Shown piece by piece: positions 16,461-26,694 of a DNA stretch of 64,000 bases; position 1 is the stretch's first letter; every line of letters begins with the position of its first letter. Origin of the DNA: Burkholderiaceae bacterium (GTDB lineage: Bacteria > Pseudomonadota > Gammaproteobacteria > Burkholderiales > Burkholderiaceae_C); the NCBI GenBank assembly GCA_026125795.1, contig JAHCKM010000003.1, positions 496,001 through 560,000 on the forward strand, given 5' to 3'. The notes beneath the pieces are model-generated. The model ran no database searches. It had not been told where the DNA came from and was given only the letters and a program-made list of their open reading frames with translations. The position numbers and the translations under genes are program-made.

Positions 16461-18779
16461 ATGGTCGAAATCGAACTCGACGGCAAGAAGGTCAGCGTGA
16501 CCGAAGGCAGCATGGTCATGCATGCGGCCGACGCGGCCGGCGTCTACGTGCCGCACTTCTGCTACCACAAGAAGCTGAGCATCGCGGCCAACTGCCGCAT
16601 GTGCCTGGTCGACATCGAGAAGGCGCCCAAGCCGATGCCCGCCTGCGCCACGCCGGTGACGCAGGGGATGATCGTGCGCACCCAGAGCGACAAGGCGATC
16701 AAGGCGCAGAAGTCGGTGATGGAGTTCCTGCTGATCAACCATCCGCTCGACTGCCCGATCTGCGACCAGGGCGGCGAGTGCCAGCTGCAGGATCTCGCGG
16801 TCGGCTACGGCGCCAGTGCATCCCGCTACACCGAGGAAAAGCGCGTGGTGTTCCACAAGAACGTGGGGCCGCTGATCTCGATGGAAGAGATGAGCCGCTG
16901 CATCCATTGCACCCGGTGCGTGCGCTTTGGGCAGGAGGTGGCCGGCGTGATGGAGTTCGGCATGCAGCACCGCGGTGAGCATTCCGAGATCGCCACGTTC
17001 GTCGGTCGCACGGTCGACAGCGAGCTGTCGGGCAACATGATCGACCTGTGCCCGGTGGGCGCACTCACCAGCAAGCCGTTTCGCTACAGCGCGCGCAGCT
17101 GGGAGCTGTCACGCCGCAAGAGTGTCAGCCCGCACGACTCCACCGGTTCCAACCTGATCGTGCAGGTCAAAGGCGAGCGCGTGATGCGCGTGCTGCCGCT
17201 GGAGAACGAAGCCATCAACGAATGCTGGATCGCCGACCGCGACCGCTTCAGCTACGAGGCGCTCGGTGTCGATTCGCGACTGAAGACGCCGATGATCAAA
17301 CAAGGTGGCCAATGGCACCCCGCCACCTGGGACGCCGCGTTGCGCTACGTGGTCGACGGCCTGCAGCGGATCAAGGCCGAGTTCGGCGCACAGGGCATCG
17401 GCGCCCTCGGCTCGCCGCACAGCACGCTGGAGGAGCTGCACCTCCTGGCCAAGCTGGTGCGCGGCCTCGGCAGCGAGAACATCGACCATCGCCTGCGCCA
17501 CAGCGACTTCAACAACCGGGCGCCTGCCGGCCGCGCGCGCTGGCTGGGCTTGCCGATCGCGGCGCTCTCGTCGCTCGATCGCGCCTTTGTCATCGGCTCG
17601 TTCCTGCGCAAGGACCATCCGCTGTTCGCCGCGCGCATCCGACAGGCGGTGCGGCGCGGCGGCAAGCTGATGAGCCTGCACGCGGTGCATGACGATTGGG
17701 CGATTCCGGTCGCGCACAGGATCACCGCGGCGCCGAGCGCCTGGGCGCAGGCGCTGGCCGACGTGGCGGCGGCGCTGGCGCAGATCAAGGGTGTGGCCGC
17801 GCCGGTGCCGGGCGATGCCAATGACGCCGCGCGTGCCATCGCCGAACAGCTGCTGTCGGGCGAGCGCAAGGCCGTGCTGCTCGGCAACGCGGCGTTGCAG
17901 CACCCGCAGGCCGGCACGCTGCTGGCGCTGGCGCACTGGATTGCGCAGCAGTGCGACGCCAGCTTCGGCTGTCTGGGCGAGGCGGCCAACAGCGTGGGCG
18001 CACAGTGGGCCCATGCGCTGCCCGGCCCGTCGGGCCTGAACGCCGGCCAGATGCTGTCGCAGCCGATGAAGGCGTTGCTGCTGCTCAACGTGGAGCCCGT
18101 GCTCGATGCGGCCGACCCCGGCGCCGCCCGTGCCGCGCTGGAAGGCTCGGGGCTGGTGGTGGCGCTGACGCCGTTCCTCGATGCGGCGGTCGACAACGCC
18201 GACGTGCTGTTGCCGATTGCGCCGTTCACGGAGACCGCCGGCACGTTCGTCAACGCCGAGGGCCGTGCGCAGAGTTTCCGCGGCGTGGTCAAACCATACG
18301 CCGAAACACGCCCGGCATGGAAGGTGCTGCGCGTGCTCGGCAATCTGCTCGGGTTGCATGGCTTCGACCATGAGAGCAGCGAGGCCGTGCGCGACGAGGC
18401 GCTCGCCGGTGCCGACGCCGCCACCCGGTTGTCCAACGAGCCGGCCGCCGGTGCCACGCTCACGCCGCCGCTGCGCGGCCTGGAGCGCGTGGCCGACGTG
18501 CCGATCTATTGCACCGACGCGCTGGTGCGCCGGTCGGTGCCGCTGCAGGCCACGCGCGACGCGAGGGCGCCGCAGGTGGGGCTGCCCAGCGCGTTGTGGT
18601 CGCAGCTCGGCCTTGCGCCCGGCGCCAAGGTGCGCGTGATGCAAGGCGGTGCCGCCGCGATCCTGCCGGCCGAAGAAGATGCGAGCCTGGCTCCGAGCGC
18701 GGTGCGCATCGCGTCGGGCCACGCGCACACCGCGTCGTTGGGCGCCATGTTCGGCGCCGTCGGCATCGAAAAGGCGTGA
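16461..18779 (+). CDS. nuoG: NADH-quinone oxidoreductase subunit G
   Basis: 772 residues. The N-terminal ferredoxin domain has the N1b cysteines ([17 protein letters not shown] and a later PACATPV). [18 protein letters not shown] and [10 protein letters not shown] supply N5 and N4 ligands. The C-terminal molybdopterin-oxidoreductase-like domain lacks cofactor. The position where E. coli-type NuoG has the CxxCxxxC motif of cluster N7 reads [11 protein letters not shown], so N7 is absent. This subunit anchors the electron-input module. Confidence 0.96.
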   Translation: MVEIELDGKKVSVTEGSMVMHAADAAGVYVPHFCYHKKLSIAANCRMCLVDIEKAPKPMPACATPVTQGMIVRTQSDKAIKAQKSVMEFLLINHPLDCPICDQGGECQLQDLAVGYGASASRYTEEKRVVFHKNVGPLISMEEMSRCIHCTRCVRFGQEVAGVMEFGMQHRGEHSEIATFVGRTVDSELSGNMIDLCPVGALTSKPFRYSARSWELSRRKSVSPHDSTGSNLIVQVKGERVMRVLPLENEAINECWIADRDRFSYEALGVDSRLKTPMIKQGGQWHPATWDAALRYVVDGLQRIKAEFGAQGIGALGSPHSTLEELHLLAKLVRGLGSENIDHRLRHSDFNNRAPAGRARWLGLPIAALSSLDRAFVIGSFLRKDHPLFAARIRQAVRRGGKLMSLHAVHDDWAIPVAHRITAAPSAWAQALADVAAALAQIKGVAAPVPGDANDAARAIAEQLLSGERKAVLLGNAALQHPQAGTLLALAHWIAQQCDASFGCLGEAANSVGAQWAHALPGPSGLNAGQMLSQPMKALLLLNVEPVLDAADPGAARAALEGSGLVVALTPFLDAAVDNADVLLPIAPFTETAGTFVNAEGRAQSFRGVVKPYAETRPAWKVLRVLGNLLGLHGFDHESSEAVRDEALAGADAATRLSNEPAAGATLTPPLRGLERVADVPIYCTDALVRRSVPLQATRDARAPQVGLPSALWSQLGLAPGAKVRVMQGGAAAILPAEEDASLAPSAVRIASGHAHTASLGAMFGAVGIEKA

Positions 18780-18784
18780 GCACG

Positions 18785-19903
18785 ATGACGATGCTGGCTC
18801 AGATCAACGACTACGGCATCTCGGTGTTCGGCCCCGAGCTGTGGTCGGCCGCGCTGGTGGTGGGTTGGGACCTGATCAAGATCGTCGCTGTGGTGGCACC
18901 GCTGATGCTGTGCGTGGCCTATCTGACGCTGTGGGAGCGCAAGGCCATCGGCTGGTCGCAGATCCGCCCCGGTCCAAACCGCGTCGGCCCGCTCGGCCTG
19001 CTGCAGCCGATCGCCGATGCGGTGAAGCTGATCTTCAAGGAGATCATCCGCCCGGCCGCGGCCAACAAGGGCCTGTTCTTCCTCGGGCCGGTGATGACCA
19101 TCATGCCGGCGCTCGCGGCCTGGGCCGTGGTTCCGTTCGGGCCGGAAGTGGCGGTGTCCAACATCAATGCCGGCCTGCTGTTCCTGCTGGCGATCACCTC
19201 GATGGAGGTGTACGGCGTGATCATCGCCGGCTGGGCGTCGAACTCCAAGTACGCGTTCCTCGGCGCCTTGCGCGCATCGGCGCAGATGGTGAGCTACGAG
19301 ATCGCGATGGGCTTCGCGCTCGTGGTGGTGCTGATGGTCTCCGGCAGCCTCAACATGACCGAGATCGTGCTGGTGCAGACGCGCGGCTGGTTCGCCGAGC
19401 ATGGCATCAACTTCATGTCGTGGAACTGGCTTCCACTGCTGCCGATCTTCCTCGTGTACTTCATCTCCGGCCTGGCCGAGACCAACCGCCACCCGTTCGA
19501 CGTGGTGGAAGGTGAGTCGGAGATCGTGGCCGGCCACATGATCGAGTACTCGGGCATGGCGTTCGCGATGTTCTTCCTCGCCGAGTACGCGAACATGATC
19601 CTTGTGTCGGTGCTGGCGGTCACGCTCTTCCTCGGCGGCTGGAGCGCGCCGGTGTCGTTCGCGTTGTTCGGCATGGCCACGCCGGACTGGATCGCCAAGA
19701 CCGCATGGTTCTGGGATTGGTTCTGGTTGTTCGGCAAGACCTTTGCGGTCGTCACCGTGTTCCTGTGGGTGCGCGCCACATTCCCGCGCTTTCGCTATGA
19801 CCAGATCATGCGCCTGGGCTGGAAGATCTTCATCCCGGTCACGCTGGTGTGGCTTGTGGTGGTGGGCCTGTGGATACAGACGCCGCTGAACATCTGGAAG
19901 TAA
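18785..19903 (+). CDS. nuoH: NADH-quinone oxidoreductase subunit H
   Basis: 372 residues with eight predicted membrane helices. Family signatures include [19 protein letters not shown] and [19 protein letters not shown], the acidic loop next to the quinone entry. NuoH links the quinone cavity to the proton channels. The ATG at 18785 is 5 nt after nuoG; a GTG at 18776 overlapping the nuoG stop is the alternative. Confidence 0.97.
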   Translation: MTMLAQINDYGISVFGPELWSAALVVGWDLIKIVAVVAPLMLCVAYLTLWERKAIGWSQIRPGPNRVGPLGLLQPIADAVKLIFKEIIRPAAANKGLFFLGPVMTIMPALAAWAVVPFGPEVAVSNINAGLLFLLAITSMEVYGVIIAGWASNSKYAFLGALRASAQMVSYEIAMGFALVVVLMVSGSLNMTEIVLVQTRGWFAEHGINFMSWNWLPLLPIFLVYFISGLAETNRHPFDVVEGESEIVAGHMIEYSGMAFAMFFLAEYANMILVSVLAVTLFLGGWSAPVSFALFGMATPDWIAKTAWFWDWFWLFGKTFAVVTVFLWVRATFPRFRYDQIMRLGWKIFIPVTLVWLVVVGLWIQTPLNIWK

Positions 19904-19909
19904 ACGCAC

Positions 19910-20413
19910 ATGGCTGCCTCCGCCACCTCGTCGATCAAGGACTTCGTCTCCGGCTTCATGCTGCTGGAGCTGTTCAAGGGCATGAAGCTCACCGGACGGC
20001 ACTTCCTGTCGAAGAAGATCACGGTGCAGTTTCCGGAAGAGAAGACGCCGCTGTCGCCGCGCTTCCGCGGCCTGCACGCGCTGCGCCGTTACGACAACGG
20101 CGAGGAGCGCTGCATTGCCTGCAAGCTGTGCGAAGCCGTGTGTCCGGCCCTGGCGATCACGATCGAGAGCGACGTGCGCGCCGACGGCACGCGCCGCACC
20201 ACGCGCTACGACATCGACCTCACCAAGTGCATCTTCTGCGGCTTCTGCGAGGAGAGTTGCCCAGTCGATTCGATCGTCGAGACGCACATCTTCGAATACC
20301 ACGGCGAGAAGCGCGGCGACCTGTACTTCACCAAGGACATGCTGCTCGCGGTGGGCGATCGCTACGAGAAGGAAATCGCCGCGGCCAAGGCAGCCGATGC
20401 CAAGTACCGCTGA
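19910..20413 (+). CDS. nuoI: NADH-quinone oxidoreductase subunit I
   Basis: 167 residues. Two ferredoxin-type motifs, [16 protein letters not shown] and [16 protein letters not shown], hold [4Fe-4S] clusters N6a and N6b that pass electrons to N2 in NuoB. An amphipathic N-terminal helix rests on the membrane. It begins 6 nt after nuoH. A 45-nt gap separates it from nuoJ. Confidence 0.97.
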   Translation: MAASATSSIKDFVSGFMLLELFKGMKLTGRHFLSKKITVQFPEEKTPLSPRFRGLHALRRYDNGEERCIACKLCEAVCPALAITIESDVRADGTRRTTRYDIDLTKCIFCGFCEESCPVDSIVETHIFEYHGEKRGDLYFTKDMLLAVGDRYEKEIAAAKAADAKYR

Positions 20414-20458
20414 CATGCCGGCGCGGGCCGATCCCGCGGGCGGACACCACAACAAGCC

Positions 20459-21115
20459 ATGAACACGACCGCTGCGCTCTTCTACCTGTTCTCGCTGGTG
20501 CTGCTGTTCGCCAGCGTACGGGTCATCACCGCGCGCAGCACGGTGCATGCCGCGTTGTACCTGGTGCTGGCGTTCGGCAACGCGGCGTGCCTGTGGCTGC
20601 TGCTGCGCGCCGAGTTCCTCGCCATCGCGCTGGTGCTGGTGTACGTGGGTGCGGTGATGGTGCTGTTCCTGTTCGTCGTGATGATGCTCGACCTCAACAC
20701 CGACCGCTTCCGTGAGGGCTTCTGGAAGCACCTGCCGCTGGCCGGACTGGTGGGCGCCGTGATCGCGCTGGAGATGGCGTTCGTGCTGATCCGCGGGTTC
20801 GACGTGCGCAGCGCACCCGCCCTGAGCGAGGCGGCCGTCAAAGCGGGCAATACCAAGATGCTCGGCGTGGCGATCTACACGCAATACCTCTATCCATTGC
20901 AGGTGGCGGCGGTGCTGCTGCTGGTGGCGATCATCGCGGCGATCTCGCTCACGCTGCGCCGGCGCAAGGACTCGCGTTACCTTGACCCCGCCGAGCAGGT
21001 CAAGGCCCGCAAGGCCGACCGGCTGCGCATCGTGCAGATGCCGCCAGTGGTCGAGCGGCCACCGGCGCCACCGGAGCCCACTGGTGGTGCCGTGCCGGGA
21101 GGAGCGAAGACATGA
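20459..21115 (+). CDS. nuoJ: NADH-quinone oxidoreductase subunit J
   Basis: 218 residues with five membrane helices. The segment LALVLVYVGAVMVLFLFVVMM, given here as its core YVGAVMVLFLFVV, is the TM3 helix with the pi-bulge that rotates during turnover. The C-terminal 40 residues are a proline-rich hydrophilic tail. After its stop comes a 79-nt spacer made almost wholly of a palindromic repeat, unlike the tight joins elsewhere in the operon. Confidence 0.96.
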   Translation: MNTTAALFYLFSLVLLFASVRVITARSTVHAALYLVLAFGNAACLWLLLRAEFLAIALVLVYVGAVMVLFLFVVMMLDLNTDRFREGFWKHLPLAGLVGAVIALEMAFVLIRGFDVRSAPALSEAAVKAGNTKMLGVAIYTQYLYPLQVAAVLLLVAIIAAISLTLRRRKDSRYLDPAEQVKARKADRLRIVQMPPVVERPPAPPEPTGGAVPGGAKT

Positions 21116-21194
21116 AGCCCGAAGGCGCCGCACTCTCGTCGGCCGTCCCCCGGGGGCGCAACAACCGCCTTGAGGCGACTCGGCGGAGGTTGCC
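21116..21194 (+). repeat. Palindromic intergenic repeat carrying the nuoK ribosome binding site
   Basis: This spacer contains CCCCCGGGGG, then CCGCCTTGAGGCG, and ends GGCGGAGGTTGCC directly before the nuoK ATG. It aligns with the spacer before the CBS gene (45459-45532), which has the same order: CCCCCCGGGGGG, then CCTCCTGGAGG, then CGGAGGCTGCC-ATG. The family core recurs at 25132-25212 and in sdaA at 58453-58533. The ribosome site of nuoK lies within the repeat. Confidence 0.75.
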
Positions 21195-21512
21195 ATGAAC
21201 CTGGGCGTCATCTCGCTCGGTCACTACCTGTCGCTCGGCGGCGTGCTGTTCGCGCTGTCGGTGGTGGGCATCTACCTGAACCGGCGCAACCTCATCGTGC
21301 TGCTGATGGCGATCGAGTTGATGCTGCTCGCCGTCAACCTCAACTTCGTGGCCTTCTCGCACTACATGGGCGACATGCAAGGCCAGGTGTTCGTGTTCTT
21401 CATCCTCACGGTGGCGGCTGCCGAATCGGCGATCGGCCTGGCGATCCTGGTGGTGCTGTTCCGCAACCGCGCCACGATCGACGTCGAGGATCTCGACGCA
21501 CTCAAGGGGTGA
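21195..21512 (+). CDS. nuoK: NADH-quinone oxidoreductase subunit K
   Basis: 105 residues with three membrane helices, the smallest antiporter-like subunit. Conserved features are [36 protein letters not shown] (core [14 protein letters not shown]) and [16 protein letters not shown], including the two membrane glutamates needed for coupling. The ATG is preceded by GGCGGAGG supplied by the repeat at 21116-21194. The gap of 74 nt to nuoL is GC-rich without a clear hairpin. Confidence 0.97.
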   Translation: MNLGVISLGHYLSLGGVLFALSVVGIYLNRRNLIVLLMAIELMLLAVNLNFVAFSHYMGDMQGQVFVFFILTVAAAESAIGLAILVVLFRNRATIDVEDLDALKG

Positions 21513-21586
21513 GCGACGTGAGACTTCACCGGCGTGAAGGCGAACGCCTTGCGAACGGGCTCCGGCGGCGCCCTGGAAAGCGATAG

Positions 21587-23626
21587 ATGGCAACGATCAC
21601 CCCCAACCTGCTGCTCACCGCCGCGTTGTCGCCGCTCGTCGGCGCCGTCGTCGCCGGGCTCGGCGGCAAGCTGGTCGGCCGGCGCGGCGCGCACCGCATC
21701 ACGATCCTCGGCGTGCTGGTGTCGTTCCTGGCCTCAGCCATCGTGCTGAAGCTCGTCACGGTCGACGGCGCGCGCTTCAACGCCACGATCTACGAGTGGA
21801 TGGTCGTCGGCGGCCTGAAGATGGAGATCGGCTTCCTGGTTGACGGCCTCACCGCGATGATGATGGCGGTGGTGAGCTTCGTCTCGCTGATGGTGCACAT
21901 CTACACCATCGGCTACATGGAAGACGACGACGGCTACCAGCGCTTCTTCGCCTACATCAGTCTGTTCACGTTCTCGATGTTGATGCTCGTGATGAGCAAC
22001 AACTTCCTGCAGCTGTTCTTCGGCTGGGAGGCGGTTGGCCTGGTGAGCTACCTGCTGATCGGCTTCTGGTTCAAGCGGCCAAGCGCGATCTTTGCCAACC
22101 TGAAGGCGTTCCTGGTCAACCGCGTCGGCGACTTCGGCTTCATCCTGGGCATCGGGCTGATCGCCACGTATGCCGGCACGCTGAGTTATGCCGAGGCCTT
22201 TGCCCGGGGCGGCGAGCTGGCCAAGGTGGCCTTCCCCGGCACCGACTGGATGCTGATCACCGTGATCTGCATCTGCCTGTTCATCGGCGCCATGGGCAAG
22301 AGCGCGCAGTTTCCGCTGCACGTGTGGCTGCCCGACTCCATGGAAGGCCCGACGCCGATCTCGGCGCTGATCCACGCTGCGACCATGGTGACCGCGGGCA
22401 TCTTCATGGTGGCGCGCATGTCGCCGCTGTTCGAGCTCTCCGACACGGCGCTCAGCGTGGTGATGGTGATCGGCGCGATCACGGCCCTGTTCATGGGCTT
22501 CCTCGGCATCATCCAGAACGACATCAAGCGGGTGGTCGCGTATTCCACGCTGAGCCAGCTCGGCTACATGACGGTGGCGCTCGGTGTCTCGGCTTATTCG
22601 GTGGCGGTGTTCCACCTGATGACGCATGCGTTCTTCAAGGCGCTGCTGTTCCTGGCCGCCGGCAGCGTGATCATTGGAATGCACCACGACCAGGACATCC
22701 GCAACATGGGCGGCCTGGCCAAGTACATGCGCATCACGTGGATCACGTCGCTGGTGGGCTCGCTGGCGCTCATCGGCACGCCGTTCTTCTCGGGCTTCTA
22801 CTCGAAGGATTCGATCATCGAGGCGGTGCACGCCAGCCAGCTGCCGGGCGCCGGCTTCGCGCTGTTTGCGGTGACCGCGGGTGTCTTCGTCACCGCTTTC
22901 TATTCGTTTCGCATGTACTTCCTGGTGTTCCACGGGCCCGAGCGCTTCCACAACAAGCCGTTCCCGGGGCCGCACGACCACCACGACGAGCACCACGGCG
23001 AGGGCTCGCACTACCCGCACGAGTCGCCCTGGGTGGTCACGCTCCCGCTGGTGCTGCTGGCGATTCCGTCGGTGGTAATCGGCGCGATGACCATCGGTCC
23101 GATGCTGCACGGCGAGTTCTTCAAGGATTCGATCGTCGTCGACGCCGCGCGCCATGCGGCGATGAAGACGCTGGGCGAGCACTTCCACGGCGCGGTGGCG
23201 ATGGCGTTGCATGCCTTCGGCACGCTGGTGTTCTGGCTGGCGGCGGCGGGCGTGGCCGCAGCCTGGTGGATGTACCTGAAGCAGCCGTCGATCCCGGCCG
23301 CGATCGCGGGCACGTTCTCGCCGATCGTACGCATCCTCGAGAACAAGTACTACATGGACTGGATCAACGAGAACCTCATCGCGCCGGCGGCGCGCGCACT
23401 GGGGCGCGGCTTGTGGAAGGGCGGTGACCAGGGCCTGATCGACGGCGTGGCAATCAACGGTTCGGCCGCGGCGGTGGGCGGGTTCGCGCGCGTCGTCCGG
23501 CTGGTGCAGACCGGCCATCTGTACTGGTACGCGCTGGTGATGCTGCTCGGCGTGTTCGGGCTGCTCACGTGGCGCATCTGGCCGAGCCTCGGGCCGGCCT
23601 TGCAGTCGCTGTTAGCCGCGCGCTGA
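21587..23626 (+). CDS. nuoL: NADH-quinone oxidoreductase subunit L
   Basis: 679 residues with about 16 membrane helices, the distal antiporter-like subunit that bears the long lateral helix. GWEAVGLVSYLLIGFW, the MGKSAQFPLHVWLPDSMEGP region and the lysine-bearing THAFFKALLFLAAGSVI are the standard proton-channel motifs. A histidine-rich loop (GPHDHHDEHHGEGSHYPHE) near residue 470 is a variable hydrophilic insertion. It transfers protons across the inner membrane. Confidence 0.97.
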   Translation: MATITPNLLLTAALSPLVGAVVAGLGGKLVGRRGAHRITILGVLVSFLASAIVLKLVTVDGARFNATIYEWMVVGGLKMEIGFLVDGLTAMMMAVVSFVSLMVHIYTIGYMEDDDGYQRFFAYISLFTFSMLMLVMSNNFLQLFFGWEAVGLVSYLLIGFWFKRPSAIFANLKAFLVNRVGDFGFILGIGLIATYAGTLSYAEAFARGGELAKVAFPGTDWMLITVICICLFIGAMGKSAQFPLHVWLPDSMEGPTPISALIHAATMVTAGIFMVARMSPLFELSDTALSVVMVIGAITALFMGFLGIIQNDIKRVVAYSTLSQLGYMTVALGVSAYSVAVFHLMTHAFFKALLFLAAGSVIIGMHHDQDIRNMGGLAKYMRITWITSLVGSLALIGTPFFSGFYSKDSIIEAVHASQLPGAGFALFAVTAGVFVTAFYSFRMYFLVFHGPERFHNKPFPGPHDHHDEHHGEGSHYPHESPWVVTLPLVLLAIPSVVIGAMTIGPMLHGEFFKDSIVVDAARHAAMKTLGEHFHGAVAMALHAFGTLVFWLAAAGVAAAWWMYLKQPSIPAAIAGTFSPIVRILENKYYMDWINENLIAPAARALGRGLWKGGDQGLIDGVAINGSAAAVGGFARVVRLVQTGHLYWYALVMLLGVFGLLTWRIWPSLGPALQSLLAAR

Positions 23627-23649
23627 TCGCGAGACCGGAGAACAAGAAC

Positions 23650-25125
23650 ATGGGGTTGTTGAGCGTCGCGATCTGGCTGCCCATCGCCGTGGGCCTCCTG
23701 CTGTTCGCGCTGGGTCGCGACGACAACGCGAGCGCGGTGCGCTGGGTCGCTTTGATCGGATCGGTGGCGGGTCTGCTGGTCACCTTGCCGCTGATCGCCG
23801 GCTTCGACACCGGCACCGCGTCGATGCAGTTCGTCGAGAACATGCCGTGGATCGAGCGCTTCAACGTGCGCTACCACCTCGGCGTGGACGGCATCTCGAT
23901 GTGGTTCGTGCCGCTCACCGCGTTCATGACCGTGGTGGTGGTGCTGGCCGGCTGGCAGGTGATCACCGATCGCGTCGGCCTGTACATGGGCGCGTTCCTC
24001 GTGCTGTCGGGCCTGATGATCGGCGTGTTCAGCGCGCTCGACGGCGTGCTGTTCTATGCCTTCTTCGAAGGCACGCTGATCCCGATGTACATCATCATCG
24101 GCGTGTGGGGTGGCCCCAAGCGCGTATACGCCGCGTTCAAGTTCTTCCTGTTCACGCTCGCCGGCTCGCTGCTGATGCTGGTGGCGCTGGTGTACCTGTA
24201 CTTCAAGAGCGGCGGCAGCTTCGACATTGTCACCTGGCACAAGCTGCCGCTGCGCGGCGACGTGCAGACCTGGCTGTTCTTCGCCTTCCTGGCCGCGTTC
24301 TCGGTCAAGGTGCCGATGTGGCCGGTGCACACCTGGCTGCCCGATGCGCACGTCGAGGCGCCCACCGGCGGCTCGGTGGTGCTGGCGGCCATCATGCTGA
24401 AGCTCGGCGCCTACGGCTTCCTGCGCTTCTCGCTGCCGATCGTGCCCGATGCCAGCCGCGAATGGGCCTGGTTCATCATCGCGCTGTCGTTGATCGCGGT
24501 GGTCTACATCGGCCTGGTCGCACTGGTGCAGAACGACATGAAGAAGCTGGTCGCCTATTCGTCGATTGCGCACATGGGCTTCGTCACGCTCGGCTTCTTC
24601 ATCTTCAGCGACCTCGGCGTCTCCGGCGGCCTGGTGCAGATGATCAGCCACGGCTTCATCTCAGGTGCGATGTTCCTGTGCATCGGCGTGTTGTACGACC
24701 GTGTGCACTCGCGCGAGATCGCGGCCTATGGCGGCGTCGTCAACACCATGCCCAAGTTCGCCGCTCTTGCCGTGTTGTTCGCCATGGCCAACTGCGGGCT
24801 TCCCGGAACCAGCGGCTTCGTCGGCGAGTGGATGGTGATCATCGGCACCGTCAAGACCAACTTCTGGCTCGCCGCGGCAGCCGCCACCACGCTGGTGTTC
24901 GGCGCCGCCTACACGCTGTGGATGGTCAAGCGTGTCTACTTCGGCGACGTGGCCAACAGCGACGTGAAGGCGCTGGCCGATCTCGATGCGCGCGAGATGC
25001 TGGTGCTGTCGGCGCTGGCGATCGCCGTGTTGTGGATGGGCGTGTACCCCAAGCCGTTCACCGACGTGATGAACGTTTCGGTCGGCGAGCTGATCAAGCA
25101 CGTGGCCCAGCCCAAAGTGCCCTGA
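23650..25125 (+). CDS. nuoM: NADH-quinone oxidoreductase subunit M
   Basis: 491 residues with 14 predicted membrane helices, an antiporter-like proton-pumping subunit. YHLGVDGISMWFVPLTAF, FFEGTLIPMYIIIGVWGG and KVPMWPVHTWLPDAHVEAP contain the channel glutamate and lysine. ISHGFISGAMFLCIGVLYDR and MANCGLPGTSGFVGEW are also typical. The ATG at 23650 gives the family N-terminus; the open frame extends upstream into nuoL. An 87-nt repeat-bearing spacer precedes nuoN. Confidence 0.97.
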   Translation: MGLLSVAIWLPIAVGLLLFALGRDDNASAVRWVALIGSVAGLLVTLPLIAGFDTGTASMQFVENMPWIERFNVRYHLGVDGISMWFVPLTAFMTVVVVLAGWQVITDRVGLYMGAFLVLSGLMIGVFSALDGVLFYAFFEGTLIPMYIIIGVWGGPKRVYAAFKFFLFTLAGSLLMLVALVYLYFKSGGSFDIVTWHKLPLRGDVQTWLFFAFLAAFSVKVPMWPVHTWLPDAHVEAPTGGSVVLAAIMLKLGAYGFLRFSLPIVPDASREWAWFIIALSLIAVVYIGLVALVQNDMKKLVAYSSIAHMGFVTLGFFIFSDLGVSGGLVQMISHGFISGAMFLCIGVLYDRVHSREIAAYGGVVNTMPKFAALAVLFAMANCGLPGTSGFVGEWMVIIGTVKTNFWLAAAAATTLVFGAAYTLWMVKRVYFGDVANSDVKALADLDAREMLVLSALAIAVLWMGVYPKPFTDVMNVSVGELIKHVAQPKVP

Positions 25126-25131
25126 AATGAA

Positions 25132-25212
25132 ACTGTCCCCACGCTCACCACGTTCGCTGCCCCCCGAGGGGGCGCGTCCGTGGCTTCGGGCGGCCGGGCG
25201 CCACGGACCACC
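25132..25212 (+). repeat. Palindromic intergenic repeat between nuoM and nuoN
   Basis: The spacer reads CCCCACGCTCACCACG, then TTCGCTGCCCCCCGAGGGGG, then CGCGTCC and GGCTTCGGGCGGCCGGGCGCC just before the nuoN ATG. The CCCCCCGAGGGGG palindrome and the GGCTT-GGGCGGCC-GGCGCC block recur inside sdaA. The first half recurs before the CBS gene. No strong Shine-Dalgarno lies before nuoN, unlike at nuoK. Confidence 0.75.
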
Positions 25213-26694
25213 ATGGAATCACTGAACTGGAGCGTCGTCCTCCCCGAGATCGTGCTGCTGATGATGGCCTGCGTGGTGGCCGTGGTCGATCTTTACGTCA
25301 ATGATCCGCGCCGCCGCGTCACCTATTGGCTGACGCAGGTCACGCTGGTCGCGGTGGCCGCGTTGCAGCTGCTGCAGCTCGACAACAACGTGCCCTATGC
25401 CATGCAGGACATGGTGGTCAGCGACCCGATGGGGCATCTGCTGTCGTTCTTTGCCAGCGTGGCGATGATCTTCACGGTGGCCTACGCGCAGCCCTACATC
25501 GCATCGCGCGAGATGCTCAAGGGCGAGTTCTTCACGCTGGCGCTGTTCGTGCTGCTCGGCATCTTCGTGATGAACGCGGCCAACAACTTCCTGATGGTCT
25601 ACCTCGGCCTGGAGTTGATGAGCCTGTCGCTCTATGCGCTGGTGGCGCTGCGCCGCGACCATGCCGTCGCCACCGAAGCGGCCATGAAGTACTTCGTGCT
25701 CGGTGCGCTGGCCAGCGGTTTCCTGCTGTACGGCCTGTCGATGATGTACGGCGCCACCGGCACGCTGACGATCCCCGATGCGTTCACCGCGATCAACAAG
25801 GGTCAGATCAATCAGGAGGTGCTGAGCTTCGGCGTGGTGTTCATCGTGGCCGGCCTGGCGTTCAAGCTGGGCGTCGTGCCGTTCCACATGTGGGTGCCCG
25901 ATGTCTACCACGGCGCCCCCACGCCGGTCACGCTGATGATCGGCGGCGCGCCCGAGTTCGCCGCCTTCGCCATCACGATCCGCCTGCTCGTCGAGGGGCT
26001 GAGCGGCATGGCGATCGAGTGGCAACAGATGCTGATCGTGCTGTCGGTGGCATCCCTGGTGGTGGGCAATCTCGCCGCCATCGCGCAGAACAACCTCAAG
26101 CGCATGCTGGCCTACTCCACCATCGCGCAAATGGGCTTCATGCTGCTCGGGCTGACGCCCACGGTGGTCAGCGCGAACACGTTGTCGGCGGCCAACGCCT
26201 ACAGCTCGTCGATGTTCTACATCGTGACCTACGTGCTCACCACGTTGGGCACGTTCGGCCTCATCATGCTGCTGTCGCGCCAGGGCTTCGAGAGCGACGA
26301 GATCAGCGACCTCGCCGGACTCGGCAAGCGCGCGCCGTGGATGGCCGGCGTGATGGCGCTGCTGATGTTCTCCCTAGCCGGCATCCCGCCGCTGGTGGGC
26401 TTCTACGCCAAGCTGGCGATCCTGCAGGCGCTGGTCACCACCGCCTCCACGCCGTACATCGTGCTGGCGGTGTTCGCGGTGGTGATGTCGCTGGTCGGGG
26501 CGTTCTACTACCTGCGCGTCGTCAAGGTGATGTACTTCGACGCTGCGCCTGCCGGCGCGCCGTCGGTGCAAGCCGGCAGCGGCGTCAGCGCGCTGCTGGC
26601 GATCAATGGCGCCGCCGTGCTGGTGCTCGGGCTGCTGCCCGGCGGCCTGATGGCGATGTGCCGCGATGCGATCGTGAAGGCGCTGAGCAGTTGA
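25213..26694 (+). CDS. nuoN: NADH-quinone oxidoreductase subunit N
   Basis: 493 residues with 14 predicted membrane helices, third antiporter-like subunit of the membrane arm. MVYLGLELMSLSLYALVAL carries the channel glutamate; FKLGVVPFHMWVPDVYHGAP and LAYSTIAQMGFMLLG follow. The C-terminus GIPPLVGFYAKLAIL is typical. The start ATG at 25213 follows a repeat element. The stop overlaps a TTG start of the Nudix gene. Confidence 0.97.
   Translation: MESLNWSVVLPEIVLLMMACVVAVVDLYVNDPRRRVTYWLTQVTLVAVAALQLLQLDNNVPYAMQDMVVSDPMGHLLSFFASVAMIFTVAYAQPYIASREMLKGEFFTLALFVLLGIFVMNAANNFLMVYLGLELMSLSLYALVALRRDHAVATEAAMKYFVLGALASGFLLYGLSMMYGATGTLTIPDAFTAINKGQINQEVLSFGVVFIVAGLAFKLGVVPFHMWVPDVYHGAPTPVTLMIGGAPEFAAFAITIRLLVEGLSGMAIEWQQMLIVLSVASLVVGNLAAIAQNNLKRMLAYSTIAQMGFMLLGLTPTVVSANTLSAANAYSSSMFYIVTYVLTTLGTFGLIMLLSRQGFESDEISDLAGLGKRAPWMAGVMALLMFSLAGIPPLVGFYAKLAILQALVTTASTPYIVLAVFAVVMSLVGAFYYLRVVKVMYFDAAPAGAPSVQAGSGVSALLAINGAAVLVLGLLPGGLMAMCRDAIVKALSS

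Noticed and set aside
17101-17160. Fe-S cluster N7 site in NuoG
   Set aside because: The expected CxxCxxxC is replaced by residues without cysteine, so the cluster is absent.
18506-21211. A 901-codon open frame antisense to nuoH-nuoJ
   Set aside because: Same antisense artefact; composition dominated by Arg, His and Gln, and it runs through several well-conserved genes.
25132-25212. Insertion-sequence remnant between nuoM and nuoN
   Set aside because: No transposase fragment, terminal inverted repeats or target duplication; it fits a short palindromic repeat family better.
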